Positions 54,100 through 63,917 of a stretch of 64,000 bases of DNA are shown one piece after another (within the stretch, counting starts at the first letter, position 1; every line of letters starts with the position of its first letter). The DNA comes from Nostoc sp. CHAB 5834 (GTDB taxonomy: Bacteria; Cyanobacteriota; Cyanobacteriia; Cyanobacteriales; Nostocaceae), in NCBI GenBank assembly GCA_020829485.1, contig JAIVFU010000006.1, positions 86,242 to 150,241 on the forward strand, given 5' to 3'. Both the position numbers and the translations under genes were made by a program. The notes beneath the pieces are model-generated. The model ran no database searches, was not told the DNA's origin, and saw only the letters and a program-made list of their open reading frames with translations.

Positions 54100-54590
54100 A
54101 TGAGCCGTCCTTTTGAGATTGAAATAGCTTAGAGCGAAGGAGAACTAAAAAAACGTCTGCAAACAGCCAACTTGGGAAACCAGAAAGAAAAACTTATTAT
54201 ATTGTGGTGGATAAAAACATTTTCACTCACGTTTACCCCAAATTAAATGGTAAATATTTTCAACAGTTTTTGGATTGGTTATCTCAGCAATTAGGCGACG
54301 AATATGCAATTTTACAAATTGACCAAGCTCCTGCTCATACAAGTTCCGCAATTCCCTGGCCAGAAAATATTATTGCTCTGCTTCAACCACCTCATTCTCC
54401 CAAACTAAATCCGATCGCGAGACTTTGGCAATTCCTTAAAAAATCACTCAAAAATGAACTATTTTCTTCTCTACAAAATTTACGCCATCGCATACAGCAA
54501 TTGTTCGAGCAACTTACATTTGAGCAGGTAATTTCTGTTTCCTCTTACAATTTTATTTTAGAAGCCCTTTTCTATGCAGCTTCATATTAA
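54100..54590 (+). pseudogene. IS630-family transposase remnant
   Basis: The 5' part (from ATG 54100) reads MSRPFEIEIA, an in-frame TAG, then SEGELKKRLQTANLGNQKEK, the opening of a DDE_3/IS630 transposase. The middle is deleted and the frame shifts. The 3' part (54204-54590) encodes LQIDQAPAHTS and PPHSPKLNPIARLWQFLKK. The catalytic Glu of the usual NPIE motif is Ala here. The element has a stop, a deletion, a frameshift and a dead active site. Confidence 0.9.
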
Positions 54591-54598
54591 ATTGGTAT
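54575..54598. repeat. Right terminal inverted repeat of the IS630-like element
   Basis: Partner of 54035-54058 (TGCAGCTTCATATTAAATTG plus GTAT). The element is therefore about 565 bp between outer ends, roughly half the usual IS630 length. Confidence 0.85.
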
Positions 54599-54699
54599 AA
54601 GGAGTTTAGTCATACCTTCTTGGTATTGGTTATGATGTGCTTACCTCATGTGGTAAAACTTAACTTAAATTCTGTCAGTTACTAACGGAGTTGATAGGA

Positions 54700-54891
54700 A
54701 TGGGTAACTTTATTATTTTTGCCTTGATAGTAGTTTACGGAGGCGGCGTTTGGAAATTTTGGAATGGGTTTGGACGGACTAATTTTAATCCAACTTTGAC
54801 CAATCGCATTGGTTTATCTTTGCTATGGCCAGCTTTGTTTATTACAAATCAATCCTATCGTCGAAACTTTAGAAAGGCGTTGAAGGGCTAG
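54700..54891 (+). CDS. Small conserved membrane protein, unknown function
   Basis: Protein of 63 residues with one N-terminal membrane helix (about 3-18, NFIIFALIVVYGGGVW), an aromatic stretch KFWNGFGRTNF, and a basic C-terminal end. I do not recognise a named family, but the composition and clean ATG at 54700 with GGAG about 10 bp before it favour a real gene. Confidence 0.6.
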   Translation: MGNFIIFALIVVYGGGVWKFWNGFGRTNFNPTLTNRIGLSLLWPALFITNQSYRRNFRKALKG

Positions 54892-55100
54892 AGTTTACTA
54901 TTAAGTTTAAAGTCATCTGAACCTGATGGTGGCATATATCCCAATATAAATCTAACCCACCAACCCCCTTTCCCTACTAGGGAAAGGGGGTTGTGTTTGC
55001 TCATCCTAGAAGGAGAGGAATTAGGGGAGGGATAAGTTCGTAGTTTTTACAAAGCAACCCGTTAGCAGTTGGGAAGTATTTTAGCTGATGGATTTACGAA

Positions 55101-55505
55101 TTATTTGCCATTGGTTAGCAGATGGATTGCTGCACCTACAGCGGCACCATCAACAGCATTCCCAAGGGTATCCTTGCCATTGCCAGTAACTACGCCAGTT
55201 ACTGCGCTAGCGCCTGCACCGACTCCGACATCTTGAACAACGCTCCGGTTACGGCGATTGCGAGTGTTTCTCAGACCATTTGCACCATTAACAGCTGCAC
55301 CAGTAACACCACCTCTTACAGCATTATTTAATACATTACCCTTTCCTCTAACTGCTCCGGTGACTACATTGGTAACAGCCCCAATACCTGCATCTCTTAA
55401 TACTTGGTCATCAGCAGCAGCCGGTTTAGCGGGAACTAATGTGACACCAGCTAAACTTGCAGCCATGAGGCTGGGTAGAAGTGTGCGTTTTAGGATATTA
55501 TTCAT
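55101..55505 (-). CDS. Secreted Gly/Ala/Val-rich protein with glycine-zipper repeats
   Basis: Protein of 134 residues. A signal peptide (MNNILKRTLLPSLMAASLAG to PAAADD) is followed by three similar blocks: GIGAVTNVVTGAVRGKG, GVGAGASAVTGVVTGNG and AVDGAAVGAAIHLLTNG. These GxxxG-type patterns suggest helix packing in a membrane or protein assembly. The ATG at 55505 is used because a signal peptide begins there. Function unknown. Confidence 0.75.
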   Translation of the reverse strand: MNNILKRTLLPSLMAASLAGVTLVPAKPAAADDQVLRDAGIGAVTNVVTGAVRGKGNVLNNAVRGGVTGAAVNGANGLRNTRNRRNRSVVQDVGVGAGASAVTGVVTGNGKDTLGNAVDGAAVGAAIHLLTNGK

Positions 55506-55831
55506 TGTGTTACCTTCTCTAAACATCAAACAATTGGATAAATCTAAAGTTACTGGAGTCAGAGAAAATCATATTTTTTCTGCACAACAGCAACTATCTT
55601 TTGTTTGAGGACATATACATAATCGCATTTATAAAGTCATAATTGCATCCACTGAAAGCATGAATCTAAATTAAGTCGTGAGAAGGGCTTGTTGATTTAT
55701 TAGCCGATACTAGAGATTACATATTGACAAAATAAACTAAATATGCGTTATGAATTTTTAGATATGAAAGTTTGATTTTTTCAGTACTAGCAAGCGATTT
55801 CTGATGATGAATCGCGTACTGTTTACCGTAT
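55506..55831. other. Intergenic region, nothing recognised
   Basis: AT-rich stretch without a gene or repeat that I recognise. It should hold the promoter of the minus-strand glycine-zipper gene. Confidence 0.5.
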
Positions 55832-56065
55832 CTATCTAAAGATAGTTGACAAAATAACTAAACTAACTAGATTAATATTTAATTCCCTTAGTTTAGCGGC
55901 CAAGCGTTGCGTAGGCGTAGCCCGCACTTCGGCAAGGCTCAGTGACCATCGTAGACATCGCTCCCATCCTGTTTGTGGCAAATTATCCTGATTATCCCAC
56001 CAGCGCAACCAGGGTAATTCTATATTCTGATAGCGGCCTTGCCAAATTCCTAATTCCACACCCAT
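55832..56065 (-). pseudogene. Uma2-family 3' remnant carrying a repeat
   Basis: The frame reads LGIWQGRYQNIELPWLRWWD, NQDNLPQTG and ends AAKLRELNINLV, the usual C-terminal tail of Uma2 proteins. Between them, WERCLRWSLSLAEVRATPTQ is translated from a Nostoc repeat (GCGTTGCGTAGGCGTAGCCC and CCGCACTTCGGCAAGG). The catalytic core is gone. Confidence 0.65.
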
Positions 56066-56080
56066 CGCTTCAGTTTATTT

Positions 56081-56986
56081 TTAAATCCAAGGAACAGCTT
56101 CGATATTTTCCTGATAAAATTCCTTATTTGCTATACGGTTGAAGTAGTCGCCTTTGTACTCAAAAAGATTTAACAGAATGAGTTCTAGATACCATAATCC
56201 AAGTTTATAAGTATCTATCTGTTCTGGAAAGGGTCGGTTAAGATATTTTTGACGCTTTTTTGGATTAGGATGAACGATTGCATTACGTATCTCTGTTAAA
56301 GCCTGTGCGCCATCAACCCAATTTAATTCTTTTGAGGCTTTGAGCAATTCAGTTAAGCTTTCAGGTATTTTTAGCGGGACACCACACTGTGAAAGGAGGA
56401 GTCTTAGTTGATCAGCTGCTGCAAGTTTTTCAAATCCTTGTTGACTGATGATAGCTTTTTCTTCCACTAGAAGAGTCCAAGCAAGGATTTCAAAAGCAGC
56501 TTGCATCAAAACAATGGAACCTTGTACATCTCCGGCTTGAGCAATACTTGCCAAATACCAATGGATTGCAAACCTTATCGGCTGATTCCAAGTAGTATTT
56601 CGCCAGCGATTAAGGAAACCTGGAAAAAGTTTACTGAGACTGCAAGAATCTTGTGAATCTGCAAACCATGAATGCACACTTCGCCAGGATGATGTTGTAT
56701 AAGAAGTATAGTTTTCGCAAACCTTTTCCCCGTTGTTGTCATAACCGACTAATAAAATGGGAGAAGTCCTGAAGCCTCTAGAAAAAGAGAGAAACCAATG
56801 CAAAGCTTCCAATACATTATCAGCTTCCTCGGTGGTAAAAGTACCATTTCCTTCATATACAGTTCCTTCTTGAGTAATTTTTAAGGAACCTTGATAAAGT
56901 TGGATAGGTTGATTAGGTTCTCCAGTCAAGTAAATTGGTATAAGTGCAGGAGGATATTGTTTAGAAAACGATTCCAAAGATTCCAT
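56081..56986 (-). CDS. Unrecognised protein with a possible HEPN-type Rx4H motif
   Basis: Protein of 301 residues in an accessory patch. I do not recognise the whole. Residues about 145-260 look helical and contain ALTEIRNAIVHPNPKK, in which Arg234 and His239 make an Rx4H motif, as in HEPN ribonucleases. The N-terminal half is beta-rich with many aromatic residues. The neighbours are a Uma2 remnant and a PIN toxin pair. A defence or toxin role is inference only. Confidence 0.5.
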   Translation of the reverse strand: MESLESFSKQYPPALIPIYLTGEPNQPIQLYQGSLKITQEGTVYEGNGTFTTEEADNVLEALHWFLSFSRGFRTSPILLVGYDNNGEKVCENYTSYTTSSWRSVHSWFADSQDSCSLSKLFPGFLNRWRNTTWNQPIRFAIHWYLASIAQAGDVQGSIVLMQAAFEILAWTLLVEEKAIISQQGFEKLAAADQLRLLLSQCGVPLKIPESLTELLKASKELNWVDGAQALTEIRNAIVHPNPKKRQKYLNRPFPEQIDTYKLGLWYLELILLNLFEYKGDYFNRIANKEFYQENIEAVPWI

Positions 56987-57086
56987 TGAGAGTCTGGTTA
57001 GTATATTGAAGAAATTTTTACTGTTACATCCTTAAATATACTAAGTCAGTTGAGCCAGTTCTTGCCAGGGTGATATCCCTTCAAAC

Positions 57087-57497
57087 TCAAGATTCTGTTC
57101 TTGCCCAATTCTCTAAATTAATTCCCTGAACTCTCAGCAAATCAGAGTCATTAGAAACCAGAATTAATCCGCGTGCGATCGCTGTTGCTGCTATCAATAT
57201 ATCTTGCTCTTGGATAGTAAAGCCCCTGCGTTGTAAGTCCACATATATTTCACACGCTAGCTCAATAATCTCTAAATCATCTATTAATAAAATTTTATAG
57301 GTTTGACAAAACTTATTAAACTCAGCTAACTGTCTAGTAGCATTGATAGCTAAAAGACCTCGTTTGACTTCATAGTAAGTTATGCAACTAATAAACACAT
57401 CTTTTTTCAGACGGCGAACTTCCCTAAACTTCTGATCTACAATTACATTTCTCTTCAAAATATAACTAACAATATTTGAATCTAGTAAATAACTCAC
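57087..57497 (-). CDS. PIN-domain protein, VapC-like toxin (second pair)
   Basis: PIN nuclease of 136 residues. Acidic residues: Asp6 in YLLDSNIVSYIL, Glu in ITYYEVKRGLL, Asp in QEQDILIAATA and Asp in VSNDSDLLRV. The start codon overlaps the stop of the upstream gene by 4 bp (ATGA), so both are co-translated. The pair is unrelated in sequence to the PIN pair at 44.5 kb. Confidence 0.9.
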   Translation of the reverse strand: MSYLLDSNIVSYILKRNVIVDQKFREVRRLKKDVFISCITYYEVKRGLLAINATRQLAEFNKFCQTYKILLIDDLEIIELACEIYVDLQRRGFTIQEQDILIAATAIARGLILVSNDSDLLRVQGINLENWARTES

Positions 57498-57796
57498 CTT
57501 ACTGGTCTTCCTTCTACTGCTGCATCAAAAATAGCTATTTGCTCCGCTGTTAAATCATTTAAAGTACCTGAAACTGCCTCTAAAACTAAAATACTATCAA
57601 TTCTGTCTGTCAAATCATCATCTTTAATTTCACTCATTTCTTCTGGTGAAAATTTCCCAAATAGTTCAACTAACATTTGAATCATTTCCCGTTGTTTTAA
57701 CTTTACTTGATATAAACTATTACTTTGAAATAAATTTTCCACAATTGGCGATATCCGATTGATAAGTTCCTGATGATAGCTAAAAACTTCTTGCAT
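57494..57796 (-). CDS. Putative antitoxin partner of the PIN protein
   Basis: Protein of 100 residues, mostly helical and acidic (FSPEEMSEIKDDDLTDRID), with no DNA-binding motif that I recognise. The role is inferred from its place directly before the PIN gene and the 4-bp overlap. The C-terminal AIFDAAVEGRPVR end occurs in other small cyanobacterial antitoxin-like proteins. Confidence 0.65.
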   Translation of the reverse strand: MQEVFSYHQELINRISPIVENLFQSNSLYQVKLKQREMIQMLVELFGKFSPEEMSEIKDDDLTDRIDSILVLEAVSGTLNDLTAEQIAIFDAAVEGRPVR

Positions 57797-57862
57797 AACT
57801 TCCTACCAATATTTAACTAATTATCTCAATTATAAACAATCTTACTCAGCGCCCCTCTGCAT

Positions 57863-57892
57863 AAAAAAAAAGGCGGGCCTTTCAGCCCACCT
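57863..57892 (-). terminator. Rho-independent terminator of the transketolase gene
   Basis: On the minus strand GGTGGGC, a 6-nt loop and GCCCGCC form a stem (one G-T pair) followed by nine T. It lies 30 bp after the transketolase stop. Confidence 0.88.
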
Positions 57893-57921
57893 GACAAAAT
57901 TTTGAGAGTATTCTGTTGCTA

Positions 57922-59949
57922 TTAACCCAACAATTGTTTAGCCTTAGCTAATACATTATCAACGCTAAAGCCAAACTTCTCTAAACAAACACCACCTGGA
58001 GCCGAAGCACCAAAGCGATCGATACTAACGCAATCGCCTTCAGTACCTACATATTTGTGCCAGCCAAAACTGCTAGCAGCTTCTACAGATAAACGCTTGG
58101 TGACAGCTTTCGGTAGAACGGACTCTTTATAAGCCGCATCCTGCGCTTCAAATAGTTCCCATGAAGGTAGCGAGACGACACGAACTTTCTTACCTTCGGC
58201 TGTGAGTTTTTCGGCTGCGCCGACGGCGAGGCTCAATTCTGAACCAGTAGCAATCAGGATGATATCAGGTGTACCTTGGCTATCCACCACAGTGTATCCA
58301 CCCTTTGCTACGCCCTCAACCGATGTACCTGGCAAGTTGGGAACGTTTTGACGGGTGAACGCCAACAGAGATGGAGCGTTTTGCTTCGCTTTCTCGATCG
58401 CTACTTTATAAGCACCAGAGGTTTCGTTACCGTCTGCGGGACGAAACACTAATAAATTAGGAATGGCTCTCAAGGAAGCTAGAGTTTCAATGGGTTGGTG
58501 TGTGGGGCCATCTTCACCTTGTCCAATGGAATCGTGAGTCATCACCCAAATCGAGCCAGCTTGAGAAAGGGCGGATAAGCGGATGGCAGCACGCATATAA
58601 TCTGTGAAGATTAAGAAGGTCGCACCGTAGGGGATTAATCCTGAAGCGTTTAGCGCTATACCATTACAGATTGCGCCCATAGCATGTTCCCGAACACCAA
58701 AGTGGATGTTGGGGTTTTCGTAGTTCCCTTTTTGGAAGTCGCCCTTACCCTTGATTTCGGTCAAGTTGGAGTGGGTTAAGTCAGCCGAACCACCAATCAA
58801 TTCAGGTAAAACTGCCGCTAGTTTGTTGAGGCAGGTTTCTGAGTGTTTGCGGGTAGGCAATCCTTTGTCTTCGGGGGTGTAGGTGGGTAGTACCTTATCC
58901 CAACCGTCGGGCAGTTTGCTGCTAATGTAGCGTTCAAACTCAGCTGCTTCTTGGCCATACTTAGCTTTGTAGTCAGCAAATGTTTTGTTCCATTCGGCTT
59001 CGTAGCTTGCGCCGCGTTCTACTGCTTTGCGTGTGTGGTTGAGGACTTCTTGGGGAACATCAAAAGGCTCGTATTCCCAACCCAAATTTTTCCGAGTCAA
59101 GGCTATTTCGTCTCCACCCAAAGCAGCGCCGTGAATACCAGCAGTGTTTTGTTTGTTGGGAGAACCATAACCGATGGTGGTTGTCACCTTAATCATTGAT
59201 GGTTTATCGGTGACAGATTTAGCTTCTTCAATTGCTTTAGCGATCGCTTCTAAATCTGTATTACCATCTTCAACATGAAGCACATGCCAACCGTAAGCTT
59301 CAAATCGCTTGGAAACATCTTCGGTGAATGCCACATCTGTGGAACCGTCGATGGAAATGTGGTTGTCGTCGTACAGAGCGATGAGTTTGCCTAATCCCAA
59401 GTGTCCTGCGAAAGAAGCAGCTTCCCCGGAAATTCCTTCCATGTTGCAACCGTCACCTAAAATTACGTAGGTGTAATGGTCTACAATCTTGGTATCGGGT
59501 TTGTTAAATTTAGCGGCAAGGTGGGCTTCGGCGATCGCTAAACCAACTCCATTAGCAATTCCTTGACCCAAGGGGCCAGTTGTGACTTCCACGCCTGGAG
59601 TCATGAAGTTTTCGGGGTGTCCAGGGGTTTTAGATTCCCATTGACGGAATTGTTTGATATCTTCAATGGTGACGCTATCGTAGCCTGCCAGGTACAGTAG
59701 GGCGTACTGCAACATTGAGCCATGACCGGCAGACAAGACAAAGCGATCGCGGTTAAACCATTTGGGATTCTTGGGATTAAACTTCATAAAGCGATCCCAG
59801 AGGACAAAAGCCATCGGAGCCGCGCCCATTGGTAGTCCTGGGTGTCCCGATTTTGCTTTTTCTACGGCATCAATAGCCAAGAAGCGGATCGAGTTAATAG
59901 CCAGTTCTTCGACGGACAATTCTTTGGCGGATTGGGTTGCAACAGTCAT
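57922..59949 (-). CDS. tkt: Transketolase
   Basis: Thiamine-diphosphate enzyme of the Calvin cycle and pentose phosphate pathway, moving two-carbon units between sugar phosphates. [20 protein letters not shown] opens it. The ThDP-binding loop is [32 protein letters not shown] (quoted in part: [14 protein letters not shown]). The catalytic Glu lies in [18 protein letters not shown], and [14 protein letters not shown] follows. Full length at 675 residues. It has its own terminator and reads in the same direction as fabF and acpP upstream. Confidence 0.97.
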   Translation of the reverse strand: MTVATQSAKELSVEELAINSIRFLAIDAVEKAKSGHPGLPMGAAPMAFVLWDRFMKFNPKNPKWFNRDRFVLSAGHGSMLQYALLYLAGYDSVTIEDIKQFRQWESKTPGHPENFMTPGVEVTTGPLGQGIANGVGLAIAEAHLAAKFNKPDTKIVDHYTYVILGDGCNMEGISGEAASFAGHLGLGKLIALYDDNHISIDGSTDVAFTEDVSKRFEAYGWHVLHVEDGNTDLEAIAKAIEEAKSVTDKPSMIKVTTTIGYGSPNKQNTAGIHGAALGGDEIALTRKNLGWEYEPFDVPQEVLNHTRKAVERGASYEAEWNKTFADYKAKYGQEAAEFERYISSKLPDGWDKVLPTYTPEDKGLPTRKHSETCLNKLAAVLPELIGGSADLTHSNLTEIKGKGDFQKGNYENPNIHFGVREHAMGAICNGIALNASGLIPYGATFLIFTDYMRAAIRLSALSQAGSIWVMTHDSIGQGEDGPTHQPIETLASLRAIPNLLVFRPADGNETSGAYKVAIEKAKQNAPSLLAFTRQNVPNLPGTSVEGVAKGGYTVVDSQGTPDIILIATGSELSLAVGAAEKLTAEGKKVRVVSLPSWELFEAQDAAYKESVLPKAVTKRLSVEAASSFGWHKYVGTEGDCVSIDRFGASAPGGVCLEKFGFSVDNVLAKAKQLLG

Positions 59950-60245
59950 AATCTCTTGTTTTTAACGACGGGTTAGCACTCTTCGTAGCTTCTCTTGCTG
60001 GGGTTATTTTAGATTCCCCACAGTATCCTCATCATCCCATTCCCGCTTGTCGATGGACAAGCGGGATCTCCTGAGTTTATGGTGATAAATCAAGCTGATA
60101 ATTGGGTCATGTTGAACGCTTAAGTTATATCGGAATGATATTTCTGATACTTTGGGCATGGGGCATTGGTTATTAATTCTTGTCCCTCACTCCCTCATCC
60201 CCCTCATCTCCCCCTGCTCCCTGCTCCCTGCTCGCCTGCCTTCTT

Positions 60246-61496
60246 TTAGACGTATTTCTTAAAGGCCAGTGTGACATTATGACCACCAAACCCAAAAGAA
60301 TTAGATATTGCCACCTCAACTTTTTGAGCGCGGCTATAGTTAGGCACGTAATCTAAGTCACACTCTGGATCGGGATTTTCCAGATTGATTGTCGGTGGAA
60401 TTTGGTCATTAGCGATCGCCAGTACTGTTGCGACTGCTTCAATACCTCCAGAACCGCCCAATAAATGACCTGTCATAGATTTGGTGGAGCTAATTGCCAC
60501 CTTATAAGCATGTTCTCCCAAGGCTTTTTTGATGGCTGAGGTTTCAGTTGAATCATTAGCTGGGGTACTAGTGCCGTGAGCATTAATATAGCTAATCTGT
60601 TCGGGAGTTATGCCGCCATCTTTGAGCGCTAGTTCTATTGCTCTAGCTGCTCCAAGTCCACCGGGGACGGGGGAAGTGATATGGTAAGCGTCACAGGTCA
60701 TACCATAGCCGATCATTTCGGCATAAATGTGAGCGCCGCGACTGAGGGCGTGTTGCAGTTCTTCGAGAATTAAAATTCCTGAACCTTCACCCAAGACAAA
60801 TCCATCGCGATCGCTATCAAAGGGACGGCAAGCTTTATGCGGATCATCATTGCGAAAAGAGAGGGCTTTGCAAGCGGCAAACCCAGCCATCGATAATGGT
60901 GTCACAGCAGACTCTGTTCCGCCACAAATCATCGCCTGGGCATATCCCCCTTGAATTAAGCGAAAAGCATCGCCTACAGCGTTAGAGCCAGCAGCGCAGG
61001 CAGTTACTGGGCAGGAATTTGGCCCTTTAGCACCTGTGTGAATTGCCGTTAATCCTGCTGCCATATTGGCGATCATCATCGGTATCATGAATGGACTACA
61101 GCGATCGGGCCCACGGTTGAGGTAGATAGTTTGCTGGTCTTCTAATACCTTGATGCCGCCAATGCCAGAACCGATCATGACACCTACCTGTTCGGCATTC
61201 AGTTCATTAATAACTAACTGCGCATTAGCTAGAGCCTGTTTTGCTGCCGAAACCCCAAATTGGGCAAATCGATCCATGCGCTTGGCCTCTTTGCGCTCCA
61301 AGTAATCATGTGGATCGAAGTTTTTTACTTCACCAGCAATGCGGCAATCATGGCGAGACGCATCAAAAAATGTGATGCGCTCAATGCCATTACGTCCACT
61401 CAATAATCCATCCCAATATTCTGTTGCTGTGTTACCTATAGGTGTAATCGCGCCAACACCAGTTACAACAACGCGTTTACGTGTATAATCTGTCAT
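60246..61496 (-). CDS. fabF: 3-oxoacyl-[acyl-carrier-protein] synthase II
   Basis: Condensing enzyme of fatty-acid elongation. The catalytic triad is Cys167 in CPVTACAAGSNAVG, His307 in INAHGTSTPANDSTE and His344 in SMTGHLLGGSGG. Full length (416 residues). acpP, its carrier partner, lies 284 bp upstream on the same strand and tkt follows, the usual cyanobacterial acpP-fabF-tkt order. The gap after fabF is filled by a C-rich repeat. Confidence 0.97.
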   Translation of the reverse strand: MTDYTRKRVVVTGVGAITPIGNTATEYWDGLLSGRNGIERITFFDASRHDCRIAGEVKNFDPHDYLERKEAKRMDRFAQFGVSAAKQALANAQLVINELNAEQVGVMIGSGIGGIKVLEDQQTIYLNRGPDRCSPFMIPMMIANMAAGLTAIHTGAKGPNSCPVTACAAGSNAVGDAFRLIQGGYAQAMICGGTESAVTPLSMAGFAACKALSFRNDDPHKACRPFDSDRDGFVLGEGSGILILEELQHALSRGAHIYAEMIGYGMTCDAYHITSPVPGGLGAARAIELALKDGGITPEQISYINAHGTSTPANDSTETSAIKKALGEHAYKVAISSTKSMTGHLLGGSGGIEAVATVLAIANDQIPPTINLENPDPECDLDYVPNYSRAQKVEVAISNSFGFGGHNVTLAFKKYV

Positions 61497-61780
61497 GATT
61501 CAGTTAAAGGTGGCGAAAAAGCAGCAGGCATTAAATAGTACTGAGTTTCGTTAGCGTTAGCGGGGCATTTAGCCCGGACTGAGTTCTGAGTTTTGGAAGC
61601 ACCCAAAGATGGAGAAAACTCCGAACTTTTGCCTCCGAAAACTCTAACTCTTAAACCCTGTACAGACAAGGGTTAATCGCGTCTCTCAGCACTCAGTCAA
61701 AAGTCAAAGCAGTGGTTTTTGCCTAGATACCCAGAGGGGGCATGGCATTGCCATCTAAACTTCAAAGACTCAAAACTTTT
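61497..61780. other. Gap between acpP and fabF with repeats
   Basis: Holds a piece of Nostoc repeat (TTAGCGTTAGCGGGGCATTT) and AACTCTAACTCTTAAACCC-type repeats, with TTAATCGCGTCTCTC at about 61673. No gene was found. The two genes may still be transcribed together. Confidence 0.5.
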
Positions 61781-62035
61781 TTAAGCTGATGCGGTAACTT
61801 TGTTATTGATGTAATCTACTGCGTCTTGAACCGATACAATCTGTTCGGCAGCTTCGTCAGGAATTTCGATATCAAATTCTTCTTCCAAAGCCATCACCAG
61901 TTCAACGGTATCCAAGGAATCTGCTCCTAAATCTTCCATAAATTTGGACTGGGGAGTGATTTTGCCTGGATCTTCAACACTCAGTTGTTCGGTGACGATT
62001 TTCTTGACCTTATCAAAAAGTTCCGTTTGGCTCAT
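61781..62035 (-). CDS. acpP: Acyl carrier protein
   Basis: Small acidic carrier of fatty-acid synthesis, 84 residues. Ser40 in [20 protein letters not shown] carries the phosphopantetheine arm. The helical fold and length are typical. It is the first gene of the acpP-fabF-tkt group. Confidence 0.97.
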   Translation of the reverse strand: MSQTELFDKVKKIVTEQLSVEDPGKITPQSKFMEDLGADSLDTVELVMALEEEFDIEIPDEAAEQIVSVQDAVDYINNKVTASA

Positions 62036-62457
62036 AAATAATAAAAGTCCTTAACCAGTTGCTAGGTTCTGCTCTTTACGGGAAACATTGTTTTGAGCAT
62101 ATACATCTTATCGTCAAGCGCGATCGCCCGTATACTACCAAGGGTTTTTCTGTTAGAAAATCCCTCCCCTTACTCAAAAGAATTGGGTAAGTTTTCTTAG
62201 AATTGGGTATAGGAGCGGACTATGGCATTGCCAACAGGATGTAAATGTTTCGGTTGTCCAATTATTACTAACTTTTTTTACAATGTCTCGGTCAGTATTT
62301 ACAGCCTTGCTAGCAATCAGAATATATAGACGCTGCGGCTTTGAACCTAGACGGTTAAAGAGACGGTGAACGTCAAACATACCTAGCTTAGGTGCTAACA
62401 AGGAATAATAAAACAGTTATTGTTTTAGAGCGATCGCTCTAACCCAAACATACCTCT
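62036..62457. other. Divergent promoter region between acpP and the HdrB-like gene
   Basis: No gene is clearly supported. A minus-strand frame at 62174-62401 (75 codons, MLAPKLGMFDVHRLFNRLG) shows no family signal. A GGCATTGCCA palindrome at about 62223 is shared with 61743. HIP1-like sites lie at 62118 and 62430. Confidence 0.45.
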
Positions 62458-63363
62458 ATGCTACCTCACACCCTGAAATACGCTTACTTCCCCGGTTGTG
62501 TTGCCCAAGGGGCCTGTCGGGAACTTTACCAGTCAACTCAAGCGCTTACCCAAGCGCTGGGCATTGAACTGGTTGAACTTAAAAAAGCTGCCTGCTGCGG
62601 TTCAGGCACATTTAAAGAAGATTCGCAACTGCTAGAAGATACAGTCAACGCCAGAAATATTGCCCTAGCTGAAGAATTAAATTTGCCCTTACTTACCCAT
62701 TGCAGCACTTGTCAAGGTGTTATTGGTCATGTCAACGAACACCTGAAAGAATGTAAGACTTCTAACCCTGCCTACATTCAACAGGTTAATGGCTTGCTGG
62801 ATAAAGAAGGCTGTTCGCCTTATCGCGGCAGTACCGACGTTAAACATCTTCTCTACGCTTTGGTGACAGATTACGGTTTAGAGGAAATTACCAAACGTGT
62901 CACCCGGAAGTTAACTGGATTAAAATGTGCGGCTTTTTATGGCTGTTATCTCCTCCGCGCCCAAAAATCTATGCCCTATGATGACCCGTTCAAACCGGAA
63001 GCGATGGAAAATATGTTTCGGGCGGTGGGTGCAACACCAATTTATTATCGAGGCCGGACGCAATGTTGTGGTTGGCCGCTGGCTAGCTATGCCACTACCC
63101 AATCTTTCAAGATGGCGGGGATGCATATTCAGGACGCTTTGACATCTGGTGCTGATTGTATAGTTACACCTTGTCCTTTGTGCCACTTAAATTTAGATTC
63201 GCGTCAGCCAGAGGTGGAAAAGGTGATTGAGCAAAAATTAGGTTTACCAGTGTTGCATTTACCCCAGTTGATTGCTTTGGCACTTGGGGTTAGTCCAAAA
63301 GAACTGGGTTTAGAACGCCACGTTGTTTCTACAAAGCCAGTGCTAGAAAAATTAGGATTTTAG
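62458..63363 (+). CDS. HdrB-like CCG-domain iron-sulfur protein
   Basis: Protein of 301 residues with two Cys-rich CCG domains, as in heterodisulfide reductase subunit B and the SdhC/E-type succinate dehydrogenase subunit. Domain 1: [18 protein letters not shown] then [11 protein letters not shown] and [12 protein letters not shown]. Domain 2: [12 protein letters not shown] then [12 protein letters not shown] and [12 protein letters not shown]. Each CCG domain can hold an unusual iron-sulfur cluster. In cyanobacteria the protein is often linked to SdhB-like partners, but none is adjacent here. Confidence 0.9.
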   Translation: MLPHTLKYAYFPGCVAQGACRELYQSTQALTQALGIELVELKKAACCGSGTFKEDSQLLEDTVNARNIALAEELNLPLLTHCSTCQGVIGHVNEHLKECKTSNPAYIQQVNGLLDKEGCSPYRGSTDVKHLLYALVTDYGLEEITKRVTRKLTGLKCAAFYGCYLLRAQKSMPYDDPFKPEAMENMFRAVGATPIYYRGRTQCCGWPLASYATTQSFKMAGMHIQDALTSGADCIVTPCPLCHLNLDSRQPEVEKVIEQKLGLPVLHLPQLIALALGVSPKELGLERHVVSTKPVLEKLGF

Positions 63364-63392
63364 TTTCTCAACTGGACATTTTGAGTTCAAAG

Positions 63393-63643
63393 GCTCAACT
63401 TCCGAGTTCAAAGGCTCAACTTCCGAGTTCAGAGGCTCAACTTCCCAGTTCAAAGCCTCAACTTCCGAGTTCAGAGGCTCAACTTCCGAGTTCAGAGGCT
63501 CAACTTCCCAGTTCAAAGCCTCAACTTCCGAGTTCAGAGGTGCAACTTCCGAGTTCAGAGGCTCAACTTCCCAGTTCAGAGGCTCAACTTCCGAGTTCAG
63601 AGGCTCAACTTCCCAGTTCAGAGGCTCAACTTCCCAGTTCAAA
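63393..63643. repeat. 21-bp tandem repeat, about 12 copies
   Basis: Unit AGAGGCTCAACTTCCGAGTTC with variants at a few positions (GAG or CAG after TTCC, GGC or GCC). Because 21 is a multiple of three, both strands stay open: the minus strand would give heptads such as EVEPLNS and EVEPLNW, and the plus strand SSEAQLP. No start or ribosome site is convincing, so I call it a repeat, not a gene. Copy number is likely to vary between strains. Confidence 0.9.
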
Positions 63644-63649
63644 GGCTCA

Positions 63650-63765
63650 GGGACTTCCAAAATATACAACTATTTATTGTGGGGTGGGCGACACGAGATC
63701 CCATAGTCAAAGGCGGGCAAGATGCCCACCCCACAAGATTGGATAATTTATTTCTTGGAAGTCCC
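63650..63765. mobile_element. MITE-like element, GGGACTTCCAA family, copy 2
   Basis: Ends GGGACTTCCAA (63650-63660) and TTGGAAGTCCC (63755-63765) are perfect 11-bp inverted repeats. Inside lie TTGTGGGGTGGGC and GCCCACCCCACAA, another perfect inverted pair; the same GTGGGGTGGGCATCCTGCCC sequence lies upstream of the lipoprotein gene at about 15350. Confidence 0.8.
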
Positions 63766-63888
63766 TCAACTTCCGGTAAATTAATATAAACGATGTCTCC
63801 GAGGGGGTACGTCTACGCACTTTTAATTTCAACCTTTTGCCCAATCAAGTGCAAAAAAGCAAAAGAAGGCAAAATTGACATCCTCCCG

Positions 63889-63917
63889 CCGCTAATCAGG
63901 AGTACCTGATATAGCGG
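63889..63917 (-). ncRNA. Terminal hairpin at tnpB 3' end (possible omega-RNA end)
   Basis: CCGCTAATCAGG, AGTA, CCTGAT-A-TAGCGG form a strong hairpin that covers the tnpB stop codon. In IS200/IS605 elements such a hairpin is the right end recognised for transposition, and the same strand supplies the 3' part of the TnpB guide RNA. The role here is inferred from position. The element probably ends near TTGA at 63875-63878. Confidence 0.5.

Noticed and set aside
62174..62401. 75-codon minus-strand open frame as a gene
   Set aside because: No family motif, no clear ribosome site, and it occupies the divergent promoter region of acpP and the HdrB-like gene. It is not excluded, only unsupported.
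63393..63643. CRISPR array
   Set aside because: The units are contiguous 21-bp repeats without unique spacers, and no cas genes are near.
63352..63746. Repeat proteins on both strands of the 21-bp array
   Set aside because: Open frames follow automatically from a 21-bp unit; no start context supports either one.
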